Shown: positions 1 to 5,957 of the stretch, in pieces | How positions within the stretch are numbered: the stretch's first letter is position 1 | Layout of the letters: each line of letters opens with the position of its first letter | From: CAUSKK01 sp963533935 | Lineage (GTDB): Bacteria; Pseudomonadota; Gammaproteobacteria; Cardiobacteriales; Cardiobacteriaceae | DNA length: 9,216 nt | Direction of reading: 5' to 3' | NCBI GenBank assembly: GCA_963533935.1 | Contig: CAUSQL010000054.1 | Coordinates: 1-9,216 of the forward strand | Program-made: the position numbers and the translations under genes | The notes under the pieces: generated by a model | What the model saw: the letters and a program-made list of their open reading frames with translations, nothing else | Told to the model about the DNA's origin: nothing | Database searches by the model: none

Positions 1-938
1 AGGCCCTGAAGGATGCCGGCCTGTCCGCCAAGGACATCAACGATGTGATTCTGGTGGGCGGTCAAACCCGCATGCCGAAGGTGCAGGAAGTGGTAAAAAA
101 CTTCTTCGGCAAGGAACCGCGCAAGGACGTGAACCCGGACGAGGCGGTGGCCGTCGGTGCGGCGGTGCAGGGCGGCGTGCTCGGCGGTACGGTTAAGGAC
201 GTGCTGCTGCTAGACGTAACCCCGCTGTCCCTAGGCATTGAAACCATGGGTGGGGTGATGACCAAGCTCATCGAGAAGAACACCACCATTCCCACCGAGG
301 CGAGTCAGGTATTTTCCACCGCCGAGGACAACCAGAGCGCCGTAACCATTCACGTGCTCCAGGGGGAACGGCAGCAGGCCAGCGCCAACAAATCCCTAGG
401 CCGCTTCGACCTGACCGGTATCGAGCCGGCGCCGCGGGGCATGCCGCAGATTGAGGTACAGTTCAACATTGACGCCAACGGCATTCTGAACGTGTCCGCC
501 AAGGATAAGAAGACCGGCAAGGAGCAATCCATCGTCATCAAGGCCAGCTCCGGCCTGAGCGAGGAGGAAATCCAGCGCATGGTTAAGGACGCCGAGGCCC
601 ACGCCGAGGAAGATAAGAAGTTCCAGGAATTGGTCAGCGCCCGCAACAATGGCGAAGCCCTGATTCACGGCGTGGAAAAGGCCATCGCCGACGAGGGCGA
701 GCAGATTAACGGCGACGAGAAGAGCGCCGCGGAAACCGCCATCAACGAGCTGCGGGAAGCGCTCAAGGGCGACAACATCGAGGCCATCAACGAGAAGAGC
801 ACGGCGCTGATGACCGCGTCGGCGCCCATCATGCAGCGGGCCTACAGCAAGGAGCAGGCGAAAGCCGAAGGCGGCCCGGCCAAGGACGACGGCGTGGTGG
901 ACGGCGACTTCAAGGACGCCGGCGACGACCAGAAATAA
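1..938 (+). CDS. dnaK: Molecular chaperone DnaK (Hsp70), C-terminal part
   Basis: The frame is open from base 3 and the true start lies left of the window, so about 311 C-terminal residues of a protein usually near 640 are seen. DnaK is the cytoplasmic ATP-dependent Hsp70 that binds exposed hydrophobic segments of unfolded proteins, working with DnaJ and GrpE. Visible landmarks are the end of the nucleotide-binding domain (ILVGGQTRMPKVQ, then NPDEAVAVGAAVQGG), the hydrophobic interdomain linker (DVLLLDVTPLSLGIET), and the substrate-binding beta domain (NQSAVTIHVLQGER, FDLTGIEPAPRGMPQIEV). A charged helical lid and an acidic tail ending GDDQK follow. The GTG at 45 is an internal valine codon, not a start. 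A terminator follows 13 bases after the stop, and dnaJ lies downstream on the same strand. Identification is secure. Confidence 0.97.
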   Translation, partial: ALKDAGLSAKDINDVILVGGQTRMPKVQEVVKNFFGKEPRKDVNPDEAVAVGAAVQGGVLGGTVKDVLLLDVTPLSLGIETMGGVMTKLIEKNTTIPTEASQVFSTAEDNQSAVTIHVLQGERQQASANKSLGRFDLTGIEPAPRGMPQIEVQFNIDANGILNVSAKDKKTGKEQSIVIKASSGLSEEEIQRMVKDAEAHAEEDKKFQELVSARNNGEALIHGVEKAIADEGEQINGDEKSAAETAINELREALKGDNIEAINEKSTALMTASAPIMQRAYSKEQAKAEGGPAKDDGVVDGDFKDAGDDQK

Positions 939-951
939 TTAGCCACCAACT

Positions 952-983
952 GCGCTTCGGAGTTCGCTCCGGGGCGCTTTTTT
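952..983 (+). terminator. Rho-independent terminator of dnaK
   Basis: An 11-bp stem, 952-962 paired with 967-977, contains two G-U pairs and is closed by a TTCG tetraloop (963-966). Six T residues follow at 978-983. It lies 13 bases after the dnaK stop codon. This should end most dnaK transcripts before dnaJ, so dnaJ would depend on read-through or on its own promoter. The 3' arm plus the first T residues read GGGCGCTT, the same octamer as the core of the intergenic repeats described elsewhere in this window. Confidence 0.9.
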
Positions 984-998
984 ATTGATAGAGGCTTA

Positions 999-1035
999 AT
1001 TTACATACTGCCTAAGCGCCCCGTCGTATGTAAAT
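999..1035 (-). repeat. Palindromic intergenic repeat, copy A
   Basis: A 10-bp perfect inverted repeat (999-1008 ATTTACATAC and 1026-1035 GTATGTAAAT) encloses a 17-nt centre. Read on the minus strand, the centre contains GGGCGCTT (1014-1021) followed by AGGC, AGT, A and TGTAAAT, matching the pattern shared by five other copies in this window. It lies in the dnaK-dnaJ gap, between the dnaK terminator and the dnaJ ribosome binding site. In the dnaJ mRNA it could form a hairpin about 22 nt ahead of the start codon. Confidence 0.75.
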
Positions 1036-1056
1036 GCATAAAAATAAGAGAGGATT

Positions 1057-2217
1057 ATGGCCAATAAGGATTTATACGCGGTGCTCGGCGTGGGCAAGAA
1101 CGCCTCCGCCGACGAATTAAAGAAGGCTTACCGCAAGCTAACCAATAAATATCACCCGGACAAGAACCCCGATAACAAGGAGGCCGCCGAGGCCAAGTTT
1201 AAGGAGGTGAAGAACGCCTACGACATTCTGTCCGACCCGCAGAAGAAACAAATCTACGACCGCTTCGGCTACGACGCGGCCATGGGCCAAGGCGGCCCCG
1301 GCGGTGGCGCCGGCGGCTTTGGTGGCTTCGGCGGCGGCAGCTTCAGCTTCGACGCGGAAGACCTGGACCTGGGCGACGTCTTCAGCAGCATTTTCGGCGG
1401 CGGCGGCCGCGGCCAGCAGCGCCAGAGCCGTTCCAACCGGGGCCAGGATTTGGCCTACGAGCTGGAGATTTCCCTGGAAGAGGCGGTCAATGGCGTCGAA
1501 CGCACCATTAAGGTGCCCTACGTGGGCGCCTGTAAGCGCTGCAACGGCAGCGGCGCCACCAAGGATTCCAAGGTGCAGAAGTGCCGGCAGTGTAACGGCG
1601 CCGGCCATATCCGCGTGTCCCAGGGCTTCTTCTCCCTCAGTCAGACCTGCCCGGCCTGCCAGGGCCGCGGCACTACCATTGAGAATCCCTGCCCGGACTG
1701 CCGCGGCAGTGGCAAGGTGCGCAGCGAGAAGAATTTAACCGTGAAAATCCCGCCGGGCGTGGACACGGGTGTGCAGATTCGCCTGGCCGGTGAGGGTAAC
1801 GCCGGCGACCAGGGCGGCGCCCCCGGCGATTTATATGTGGAAATCTCCGTGCGCAAGCACCCCATCTTCCAGCGCGAGGGCAATAATCTGGCCTGTGTGG
1901 TGCCGCTGGGCTTCGTAACCGCGGCCCTGGGCGGGGAAATCGAGGTGCCGACGTTAAGCGGCAAGGTGCTGCTGAAAATCCCCCCGGAAACCCAGACCGG
2001 CAAGACCTTCCGCCTGACCGGCAAGGGGGTCAAGGCCTACAACAGCAGCCACGCCGGCGATATGTACTGCACGGTGCAGGTGGAAACGCCGGTGAATCTG
2101 TCCAAGGAGCAGAAGGAGCTGCTGCTGAAATTCAACGAAACCCTAAACAAAGACGCCAAGCGCCACGCGCCGCAGGAGGCTTCCTTCCTTGATAAACTGA
2201 AAAATCTCTTCAGCTAA
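1057..2217 (+). CDS. dnaJ: Co-chaperone DnaJ (Hsp40, type I)
   Basis: DnaJ delivers unfolded proteins to DnaK and stimulates its ATPase. All type I domains are present in order: a J domain (residues 1-70) with the HPD tripeptide at 33-35; a Gly/Phe-rich segment (about 77-116); and a zinc-binding domain with four CxxCxGxG repeats at 159-166, 176-183, 198-205 and 212-219. The C-terminal substrate-binding domains begin around residue 225 and end in a short dimerisation tail (FLDKLKNLFS). Length is 386 residues, slightly longer than the 376 of E. coli because of the glycine-rich segment. The ATG at 1057 is preceded by AGAGGA, and the product starts MANKDLYAVLGV as expected. pdxH begins 9 bases after the stop, implying co-transcription. 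Confidence 0.98.
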   Translation: MANKDLYAVLGVGKNASADELKKAYRKLTNKYHPDKNPDNKEAAEAKFKEVKNAYDILSDPQKKQIYDRFGYDAAMGQGGPGGGAGGFGGFGGGSFSFDAEDLDLGDVFSSIFGGGGRGQQRQSRSNRGQDLAYELEISLEEAVNGVERTIKVPYVGACKRCNGSGATKDSKVQKCRQCNGAGHIRVSQGFFSLSQTCPACQGRGTTIENPCPDCRGSGKVRSEKNLTVKIPPGVDTGVQIRLAGEGNAGDQGGAPGDLYVEISVRKHPIFQREGNNLACVVPLGFVTAALGGEIEVPTLSGKVLLKIPPETQTGKTFRLTGKGVKAYNSSHAGDMYCTVQVETPVNLSKEQKELLLKFNETLNKDAKRHAPQEASFLDKLKNLFS

Positions 2218-2226
2218 GGAGCTCCT

Positions 2227-2865
2227 ATGGACATCGCCAATCTGCGTAAGGATTTCACCCGCCACCCGCCGCTGGAACTGGACCAGCTGGCTGCCGACCC
2301 CATTAAACAGTTTGAACTGTGGTTTAAGGAGACCCTGGCCGCGGCCCTGGAAGAGCCCAACGCCATGGTTTTAGCGACGGTGGCCGGCGACGGCCAGCCC
2401 AGCAGCCGCACGGTGCTGTTGAAATATTTCGACACGCAGGGCTTTGTCTTCTTCACCAACCACCGCAGTCGCAAGGCGCGGGAGATGGCAGAAAACGCGC
2501 GGGTCAGCCTGCTCTTCCCCTGGTACGGCCTCCAGCGGCAGGTGAAAATCCAGGGCACGGCGGCGAAGATTTCCCCGGCCCAGAGCCTGCGCTACTTCCT
2601 AAGCCGGCCGCGGGACAGTCAGCTGGGCGCCTGGACCTCGCCGCAGAGCCAGGTCATCGATTCCCGCGCCCTCCTGTTAAATCAGTGGGAAGCCATGAAG
2701 GCGAAATTCGCCCACGGTGAGGTGCCGCTGCCGGACTTCTGGGGCGGCTACCGGGTGGCGCCGGCGGAAATGGAATTCTGGCAGGGGCAGCCGAGCCGCC
2801 TGCACGACCGCTTCCTGTACCGGCGGGAAGGGGATAGCTGGAGCATCGTGAGGCTGGCCCCATGA
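2227..2865 (+). CDS. pdxH: Pyridoxine/pyridoxamine 5'-phosphate oxidase
   Basis: This FMN-dependent cytoplasmic enzyme oxidises pyridoxine or pyridoxamine 5'-phosphate with O2 to give pyridoxal 5'-phosphate, releasing H2O2. It is 212 residues, the normal length. Visible features are the FMN-binding strand pair with SSRTVLLKYF (59-68) and GFVFFTNHRSRKA (72-84), the WGGYRVAP segment (172-179), and the family signature EFWQGQPSRLHDR (183-195). R191 and H193 in that signature correspond to the substrate-binding Arg and His known in the E. coli enzyme. AAGGAG sits 5 bases before the ATG and directly abuts the dnaJ stop codon. The 3' end overlaps the next start by 4 bases (ATGA), so the two are probably translationally coupled. 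No damage is seen. Confidence 0.96.
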   Translation: MDIANLRKDFTRHPPLELDQLAADPIKQFELWFKETLAAALEEPNAMVLATVAGDGQPSSRTVLLKYFDTQGFVFFTNHRSRKAREMAENARVSLLFPWYGLQRQVKIQGTAAKISPAQSLRYFLSRPRDSQLGAWTSPQSQVIDSRALLLNQWEAMKAKFAHGEVPLPDFWGGYRVAPAEMEFWQGQPSRLHDRFLYRREGDSWSIVRLAP

Positions 2866-3734
2866 AAGAGGCCATTCGGGAGCTGCTGGCGGATTTCAGC
2901 TGGGAAATTACGCCCAAGGCGGCGGCCCAGCTGCCGGAACTGCACACCCTGGCGCCCAACAGCCGCCTGTTCATCACCTGCCTGCCCAAGGGTTCCCTGG
3001 AAGAAACGCTGAATGTGGCGGAAGGGGCCGCTGACCTGGGCTTTCACCCCATTCCCCACATCAGCGCCCGCAATATTTACGACCGGGAACAGCTGCATCA
3101 GGTGCTGCGGCGGCTGGCCCAGCTGTCCGGGGAAGGCCTATTCCTGGCGGGGGCCGGCGCCGGCGCCCACGGCGAATTCCACGACTGCTACGACCTCATG
3201 CACAGCGGCCTGCTGGAGAACGCCGGCCTGCGGCGCCTGTGGTTTGCCGGCCACTGCGAGGGCCACCCGCAGGTGGGCGCCTCGGACCTGGCCCGGGCGG
3301 AGCAGTACAAATGGGCCTGGTGCCAGAACCAGGGGCTGGCGGCGGGGCTGGTGAGCCAGTTCTGCTTTCACGGCGAAGCGCTCATAGCCTGGGCCGAGGG
3401 GCTGGACCGGCGCCAGCTGGCCTTTCCTCTGACCGTCGGTGTGGCGGGGCTGGCGACCATCGCCAAGCTGCTGCGCCACGGCCAAGCCTGCGGCGTGGGC
3501 GATTCTCTACAGTATTTGCGCCGCTCCGGCTGGGGCCTTTTCAATTTGCTGCTGCGCCAGAAGCCGGACCGCTTCATCTACCAGCTGGCCCGGGCGCGGC
3601 TGGAGGGGCGACTGCCGCACTTCCGCCGCCTGCACTTCTTCCCCTTCGGCGGCTACCGGGAAACGCTGCTCTGGGCGGCCAAAGTGCAGGACGGCCGCTT
3701 CCGCCTGCGGGGTGAAGGCTTTAAGGTGCTGTAG
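2862..3734 (+). CDS. Divergent methylenetetrahydrofolate reductase (MetF)-like protein
   Basis: The 290-residue product has the layout of the MetF TIM-barrel flavoprotein family. It has an N-terminal strand with WEITPKA (14-20), where E15 fits the conserved Glu of the MetF motif xFEFFPPK. It also has AGHCEGHPQVGASDLARAEQYK (129-150 region), a SQFCF motif (165-169) carrying the conserved Gln, and FPLTVGVAGLATIAKLLR (188-205) followed by CGVG. Known MetF enzymes reduce 5,10-methylene-THF to 5-methyl-THF using FAD. Here the stretch equivalent to LRGD(P) reads FLAGAGAGAHGEFHD (94-108), so the catalytic Asp appears replaced by Ala/Gly. The C-terminal 70 residues are rich in Arg and aromatics. The gene overlaps pdxH by 4 bases and is last in the dnaJ-pdxH run. 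The family is fairly sure, but MetF activity is doubtful and other folate- or flavin-dependent C1 chemistry is possible. Confidence 0.75.
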   Translation: MKEAIRELLADFSWEITPKAAAQLPELHTLAPNSRLFITCLPKGSLEETLNVAEGAADLGFHPIPHISARNIYDREQLHQVLRRLAQLSGEGLFLAGAGAGAHGEFHDCYDLMHSGLLENAGLRRLWFAGHCEGHPQVGASDLARAEQYKWAWCQNQGLAAGLVSQFCFHGEALIAWAEGLDRRQLAFPLTVGVAGLATIAKLLRHGQACGVGDSLQYLRRSGWGLFNLLLRQKPDRFIYQLARARLEGRLPHFRRLHFFPFGGYRETLLWAAKVQDGRFRLRGEGFKVL

Positions 3735-3750
3735 TTTTAATGCTTTACCG

Positions 3751-3815
3751 ACGGACGGGCGCTTCAGCTGTATGTATTTAAGCCGTAAATACAGACAGCT
3801 GAAGCGCCCGTTTGT
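3751..3815. repeat. 30-bp hairpin formed by inverted repeat copies B and C
   Basis: Bases 3751-3780 pair with 3786-3815 around a 5-nt loop (3781-3785). There are two G-T pairs and one A/G mismatch (3772/3794). The arms contain copy B (+, 3757-3780) and copy C (-, 3786-3809), each with GGGCGCTT, CAGC, TGT, one variable base, then TGTATTTA. It begins 17 bases after the MetF-like stop codon. No T-tract follows on the plus strand, so it is not a canonical intrinsic terminator, but it could block transcription or protect mRNA 3' ends. A smaller hairpin follows at once (TGTTTA 3817-3822 with TAAACA 3828-3833). Confidence 0.85.
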
Positions 3816-4020
3816 ATGTTTAAACAGTAAACAGACGGTTGTTTGTATAGCCGTTAAAAATGGGGGAGTAGCCGGAGTAATGAGTTGAAGCGGCTGGCCT
3901 AGCGGATTGTGCTTTAACATTGGTAGTACGACGATTTAGTGCGTGAATCTGTCCAGCGTTGCGCTACGGCCGCCGGGTTCGGATTTTTAACGGCCATTGT
4001 CCAGCCCCCGCTGCGACCTA

Positions 4021-4056
4021 ATTACAAACAGCTAAAGCGCCCTTATGTTTGTAAAT
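4021..4056 (-). repeat. Palindromic intergenic repeat, copy D
   Basis: A 9-bp perfect inverted repeat (4022-4030 TTACAAACA and 4046-4054 TGTTTGTAA) encloses a 15-nt centre. On the minus strand the centre reads GGGCGCTT (4035-4042), then TAGC, TGT, T, TGTAA. The arm-core-arm layout is the same as in copy A, with a 4-nt spacer between the left arm and the core. Confidence 0.75.
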
Positions 4057-4061
4057 AGGCT

Positions 4062-4100
4062 AATTACAAACAGCAGGGCGCTTATCCTGTATGTTTTTTA
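4062..4100 (+). repeat. Palindromic intergenic repeat, copy E, ending in a T-run
   Basis: TTACAAAC (4063-4070), AGCA, GGGCGCTT (4076-4083, sharing its spacing with the other copies), ATCC, TGT, A, TGTTTTTT. It faces copy D, 6 to 8 bases away. A short stem, CAGG (4074-4077) with CCTG (4086-4089), followed by TATG and six T residues, could act as a weak plus-strand terminator for transcripts coming from the MetF-like gene. Confidence 0.65.
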
Positions 4101-4160
4101 ACGTTTTAAACATATGGGAGACGCGTAGCGCTACGGCCTTTAGGTCATAGAAGCGCTTGC

Positions 4161-5288
4161 CTACTTGCTGCCGGCCCGCCACTGGAAGCCCCAGCCGTAG
4201 GCCCGGTCCATGTCGCTGTGGCTGGCGAAGTAGCGGTTCAGCCGTTCCACCTGCATTTGCCCGTCCCGGTTCAGCAGCCGCGCCACCGCGCACATGCCCA
4301 TGTCCCGCTGGCCCTCGCTCAGCGGTGTCAGCACCTGCTGGCCCTGCACCTCCAGGGTTACCAGCGCGTCAGTGCTGTCCCAGTTCGCTACCCCCTCATA
4401 GATGAAGGCGAAGATGAGCACCTCGTCGATTTCCCGCCAGTGGTCGCCGGAAATGTCCAACCATTCGCCGTCCCGGCTGGCGCCGGTGCGGTCATCGCTG
4501 CGCAGGCGGACGAAGGGCGGCCGGTCGAGGGCGCCGAAGCTGCGGCCCAGGGCCTGCACCACCGCCTGACTGACCCCGTCGCCGAGGCGGAAGCGCACAA
4601 AGGCGCCCAGGTCCAAATCCACCGGCTTACTGGTCAATTTAGCGAGGAAGCCGCGGGCCGGCTGCCGATTCCAGTTCAGATTAATTTTGATGGGGCCGCC
4701 CACCTTCTCCAGCCGCACCTGGCGGCGGCTCTTATCCAGGGTAACTTTGCTTAAATTAACGGTCGGCGGCCGAGTGGGGGTGGGCTGGGGCACCGGCTTA
4801 GCCTCCTCCGTGGCCACGGCCACGCCGAAGAATTCCGACAGGGGCTTCAGGCCGCCCCGGAAGCCCTGGTCAATGAAGCGGAATTTCCACTGGCCGCGGT
4901 GGCGGTAGCACTGGCCAAGGATTAGCGCCTTCTCCTCGCGGCCGGCCGGTGCCACCGGGCAGCGGTACTGCACCTCGTTGCCGACGCTTAAATCCAGGCT
5001 AAGCTCGCCCAAGCGGGCCAGGGGCTCGTCGGTGGCAAAGGCGAAGGCAATGGCGCTGATGGCTGCCGGCTGCGCCGCCAGGTCAATGGTGAAGCGGCCG
5101 GGGCGATGGCTGATGCTGCCGTCGCCGGTCTCCGGCTGATTGTAGAAAACCATGTCGTCGTCGCCGCGCACTTTTTCGCGGTCGGTGAGGCGGTAGGCCA
5201 CCAAATCCAGGGGCCGGTCGCAGTGGACGGCCACGGTGATGCGGTCGCCATTGATGGGGCCGTTGGCGCCGGCGCTAAGTATTTCCAT
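4161..5288 (-). CDS. terA: TerA-type tellurium resistance/stress protein with two TerD-like domains
   Basis: The 375-residue cytoplasmic protein begins MEILSAGANGPI, resembling TerD-family N-termini. I chose the ATG at 5288, which has GGGAG 5 bases upstream, over the TTG four codons earlier. Domain 1 (about 1-157) includes DDDMVFYNQP (43-52) and GQWKFRFIDQGFRGGL (132-147). A Pro/Thr linker (165-176) leads to domain 2 with KVTLDK and IKINLNWN (200-207), DLDLGAFVRFRLGD (224-237), SDDRTGASRDGEW (264-276), IDEVLIFAFIYEG (287-299) and the TerA-like end DRAYGWGFQWRAGSK. TerD domains bind Ca2+ through acidic residues. ter genes are linked to tellurite, phage and colicin resistance and general stress, but their biochemistry is unsettled. 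The gene stands alone: no terB, terC, terD or terZ is in the window, so tellurite resistance should not be assumed. Confidence 0.85.
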   Translation of the reverse strand: MEILSAGANGPINGDRITVAVHCDRPLDLVAYRLTDREKVRGDDDMVFYNQPETGDGSISHRPGRFTIDLAAQPAAISAIAFAFATDEPLARLGELSLDLSVGNEVQYRCPVAPAGREEKALILGQCYRHRGQWKFRFIDQGFRGGLKPLSEFFGVAVATEEAKPVPQPTPTRPPTVNLSKVTLDKSRRQVRLEKVGGPIKINLNWNRQPARGFLAKLTSKPVDLDLGAFVRFRLGDGVSQAVVQALGRSFGALDRPPFVRLRSDDRTGASRDGEWLDISGDHWREIDEVLIFAFIYEGVANWDSTDALVTLEVQGQQVLTPLSEGQRDMGMCAVARLLNRDGQMQVERLNRYFASHSDMDRAYGWGFQWRAGSK

Positions 5289-5310
5289 GCTTACTCCCAA
5301 TAGATGATTA

Positions 5311-5419
5311 ATTACAAACGGACGGGCGGATGTTCGACCTGAAGGTCGCGCCCTCGGGCTCCGGCCGTAATTTACCAGTGAAAAACATACAAGCGAAGCG
5401 CCCGACCGTCGGTATAAAC
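5311..5419. repeat. Intergenic repeat copy F (-) with a facing half-copy G (+)
   Basis: Copy F on the minus strand has GGGCGCTT (5396-5403), CGCT, TGT, A, then TGTTTTT (to 5381). Its upstream arm (5404-5416) reads TACCGACGG, like that of copy B. Half-copy G (+, 5312-5328) has TTACAAAC, GGAC, GGGCG and then departs from the pattern. Bases 5318-5328 and 5399-5409 are complementary except for one A/A mismatch. Between them is a small hairpin (CGACC 5335-5339, GGTCG 5344-5348). F lies directly after the pseudoazurin stop and runs into five T residues on that strand, so it may help terminate the operon. The block also forms the upstream region of the terA-type gene. Confidence 0.6.
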
Positions 5420-5421
5420 AG

Positions 5422-5940
5422 CTATTTCCCGGTTTCCTGGCCCGCTTCCGGGGTTTTTGCCGGCTCGGCTTTAACGTCCTTGGCCGCTTCTTTCTTATCG
5501 GCGGCCGGCTTGGCCAGCTCCGCCACGTACTTGCTCAGGCGGCCCTTATTGCTCATGGCGCGCTTTTCCAGCTTCGGCAGCCGCGCTTTCACCTCGGCCA
5601 TATTGCTGGCCGCACCCACCTGAATGACCCCAACCATGTTCATCATGCTGTGCGGCGTGCAGACGTAGATATAAACGCCCTCCTTGTCCAACTTGACGCT
5701 GAATTTTTCGTCCAGGGCACTCTTGAACTGTTCGGCGCCCTCCGGCACCAGCTTGCTTTCCACGTTGTGGCCCTTGTTGGTGGGCAGAAAGGTAACCGTG
5801 TCGCCGGGGGCGATTTTCAGCACCGCCGGTTCAAATACCATCGGTTCCTTATCGCTGCCCAGGTCGAGCATTTGCACCTCGTGGTCGGCGGCCAAGGCGC
5901 TGGCCGTTAGCAGTATTAAGGGGAAGAGAATTTTTTTCAT
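5422..5940 (-). CDS. Pseudoazurin-like periplasmic blue copper protein
   Basis: The 172-residue product starts with a Sec signal peptide (MKK, hydrophobic 4-16, likely cut after ALA at 17). The mature domain is a type 1 copper protein of the pseudoazurin kind, with VFEPAVLKIAPGDTVTFLPTNKGHNVESK (35-63) carrying ligand H58 and YVCTPHSMMNMVGVIQVG (92-109) carrying C94, H97 and M102. The Cys-x2-His-x4-Met spacing equals that of known pseudoazurins, which shuttle single electrons in the periplasm, for example to nitrite or nitrous oxide reductases. The C-terminal helices (about 113-142) are followed by an unusual Ala/Lys/Glu/Pro tail to residue 172. GGAG lies 5 bases before the ATG. It is the last gene of the importer operon, 17 bases after the ATPase stop. 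The fold is secure; the redox partner is unknown. Confidence 0.92.
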   Translation of the reverse strand: MKKILFPLILLTASALAADHEVQMLDLGSDKEPMVFEPAVLKIAPGDTVTFLPTNKGHNVESKLVPEGAEQFKSALDEKFSVKLDKEGVYIYVCTPHSMMNMVGVIQVGAASNMAEVKARLPKLEKRAMSNKGRLSKYVAELAKPAADKKEAAKDVKAEPAKTPEAGQETGK

Positions 5941-5957
5941 AGGAACTCCAGTTTTAA

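Larger units (their letters stand above)
3735..4160. other. 426-bp gene-free spacer between convergent units, rich in repeats
   Basis: No credible coding frame is visible here on either strand, and the longest frames are tails of shadows from the flanking genes. The spacer is less GC-rich than the genes. It holds two inverted copies of the intergenic repeat as one long hairpin (3751-3815), a smaller hairpin (3817-3833), and a 12-bp inverted repeat (3850-3861 and 3983-3994). It also holds two further facing repeat copies (4021-4100) and a 12-bp palindrome CGTAGCGCTACG (4124-4135), whose right half is part of an 11-base direct repeat, GCGCTACGGCC, at 3961-3971 and 4128-4138. A small RNA cannot be excluded, but I see no clear promoter-terminator pair. 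Confidence 0.6.

Noticed and set aside
1138..1608. 156-residue minus-strand frame rich in Ala/Val opposite dnaJ
   Set aside because: It is the antisense shadow of a GC-rich gene with clear DnaJ motifs. It has low-complexity composition, no ribosome binding site was seen, and no family resemblance.
3138..3485. Minus- and plus-strand frames overlapping the MetF-like gene (also 3239-3715 and 3439-3888 on plus)
   Set aside because: Composition is Ala/Arg/Pro-rich as expected of shadows in GC-rich DNA. The 2862-3734 frame carries coherent MetF-family motifs and is coupled to pdxH.
3735..4160. CRISPR array or integron attC sites suggested by the clustered repeats
   Set aside because: The repeats are inverted as often as direct, spacers are not uniform, and neither cas or integrase genes nor attC-type R sequences are visible.
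5289..5300. TTG start at 5300 for the terA-type gene
   Set aside because: The ATG at 5288 has GGGAG 5 bases upstream and gives the expected TerD-family N-terminus. The TTG would place that motif inside the coding region.
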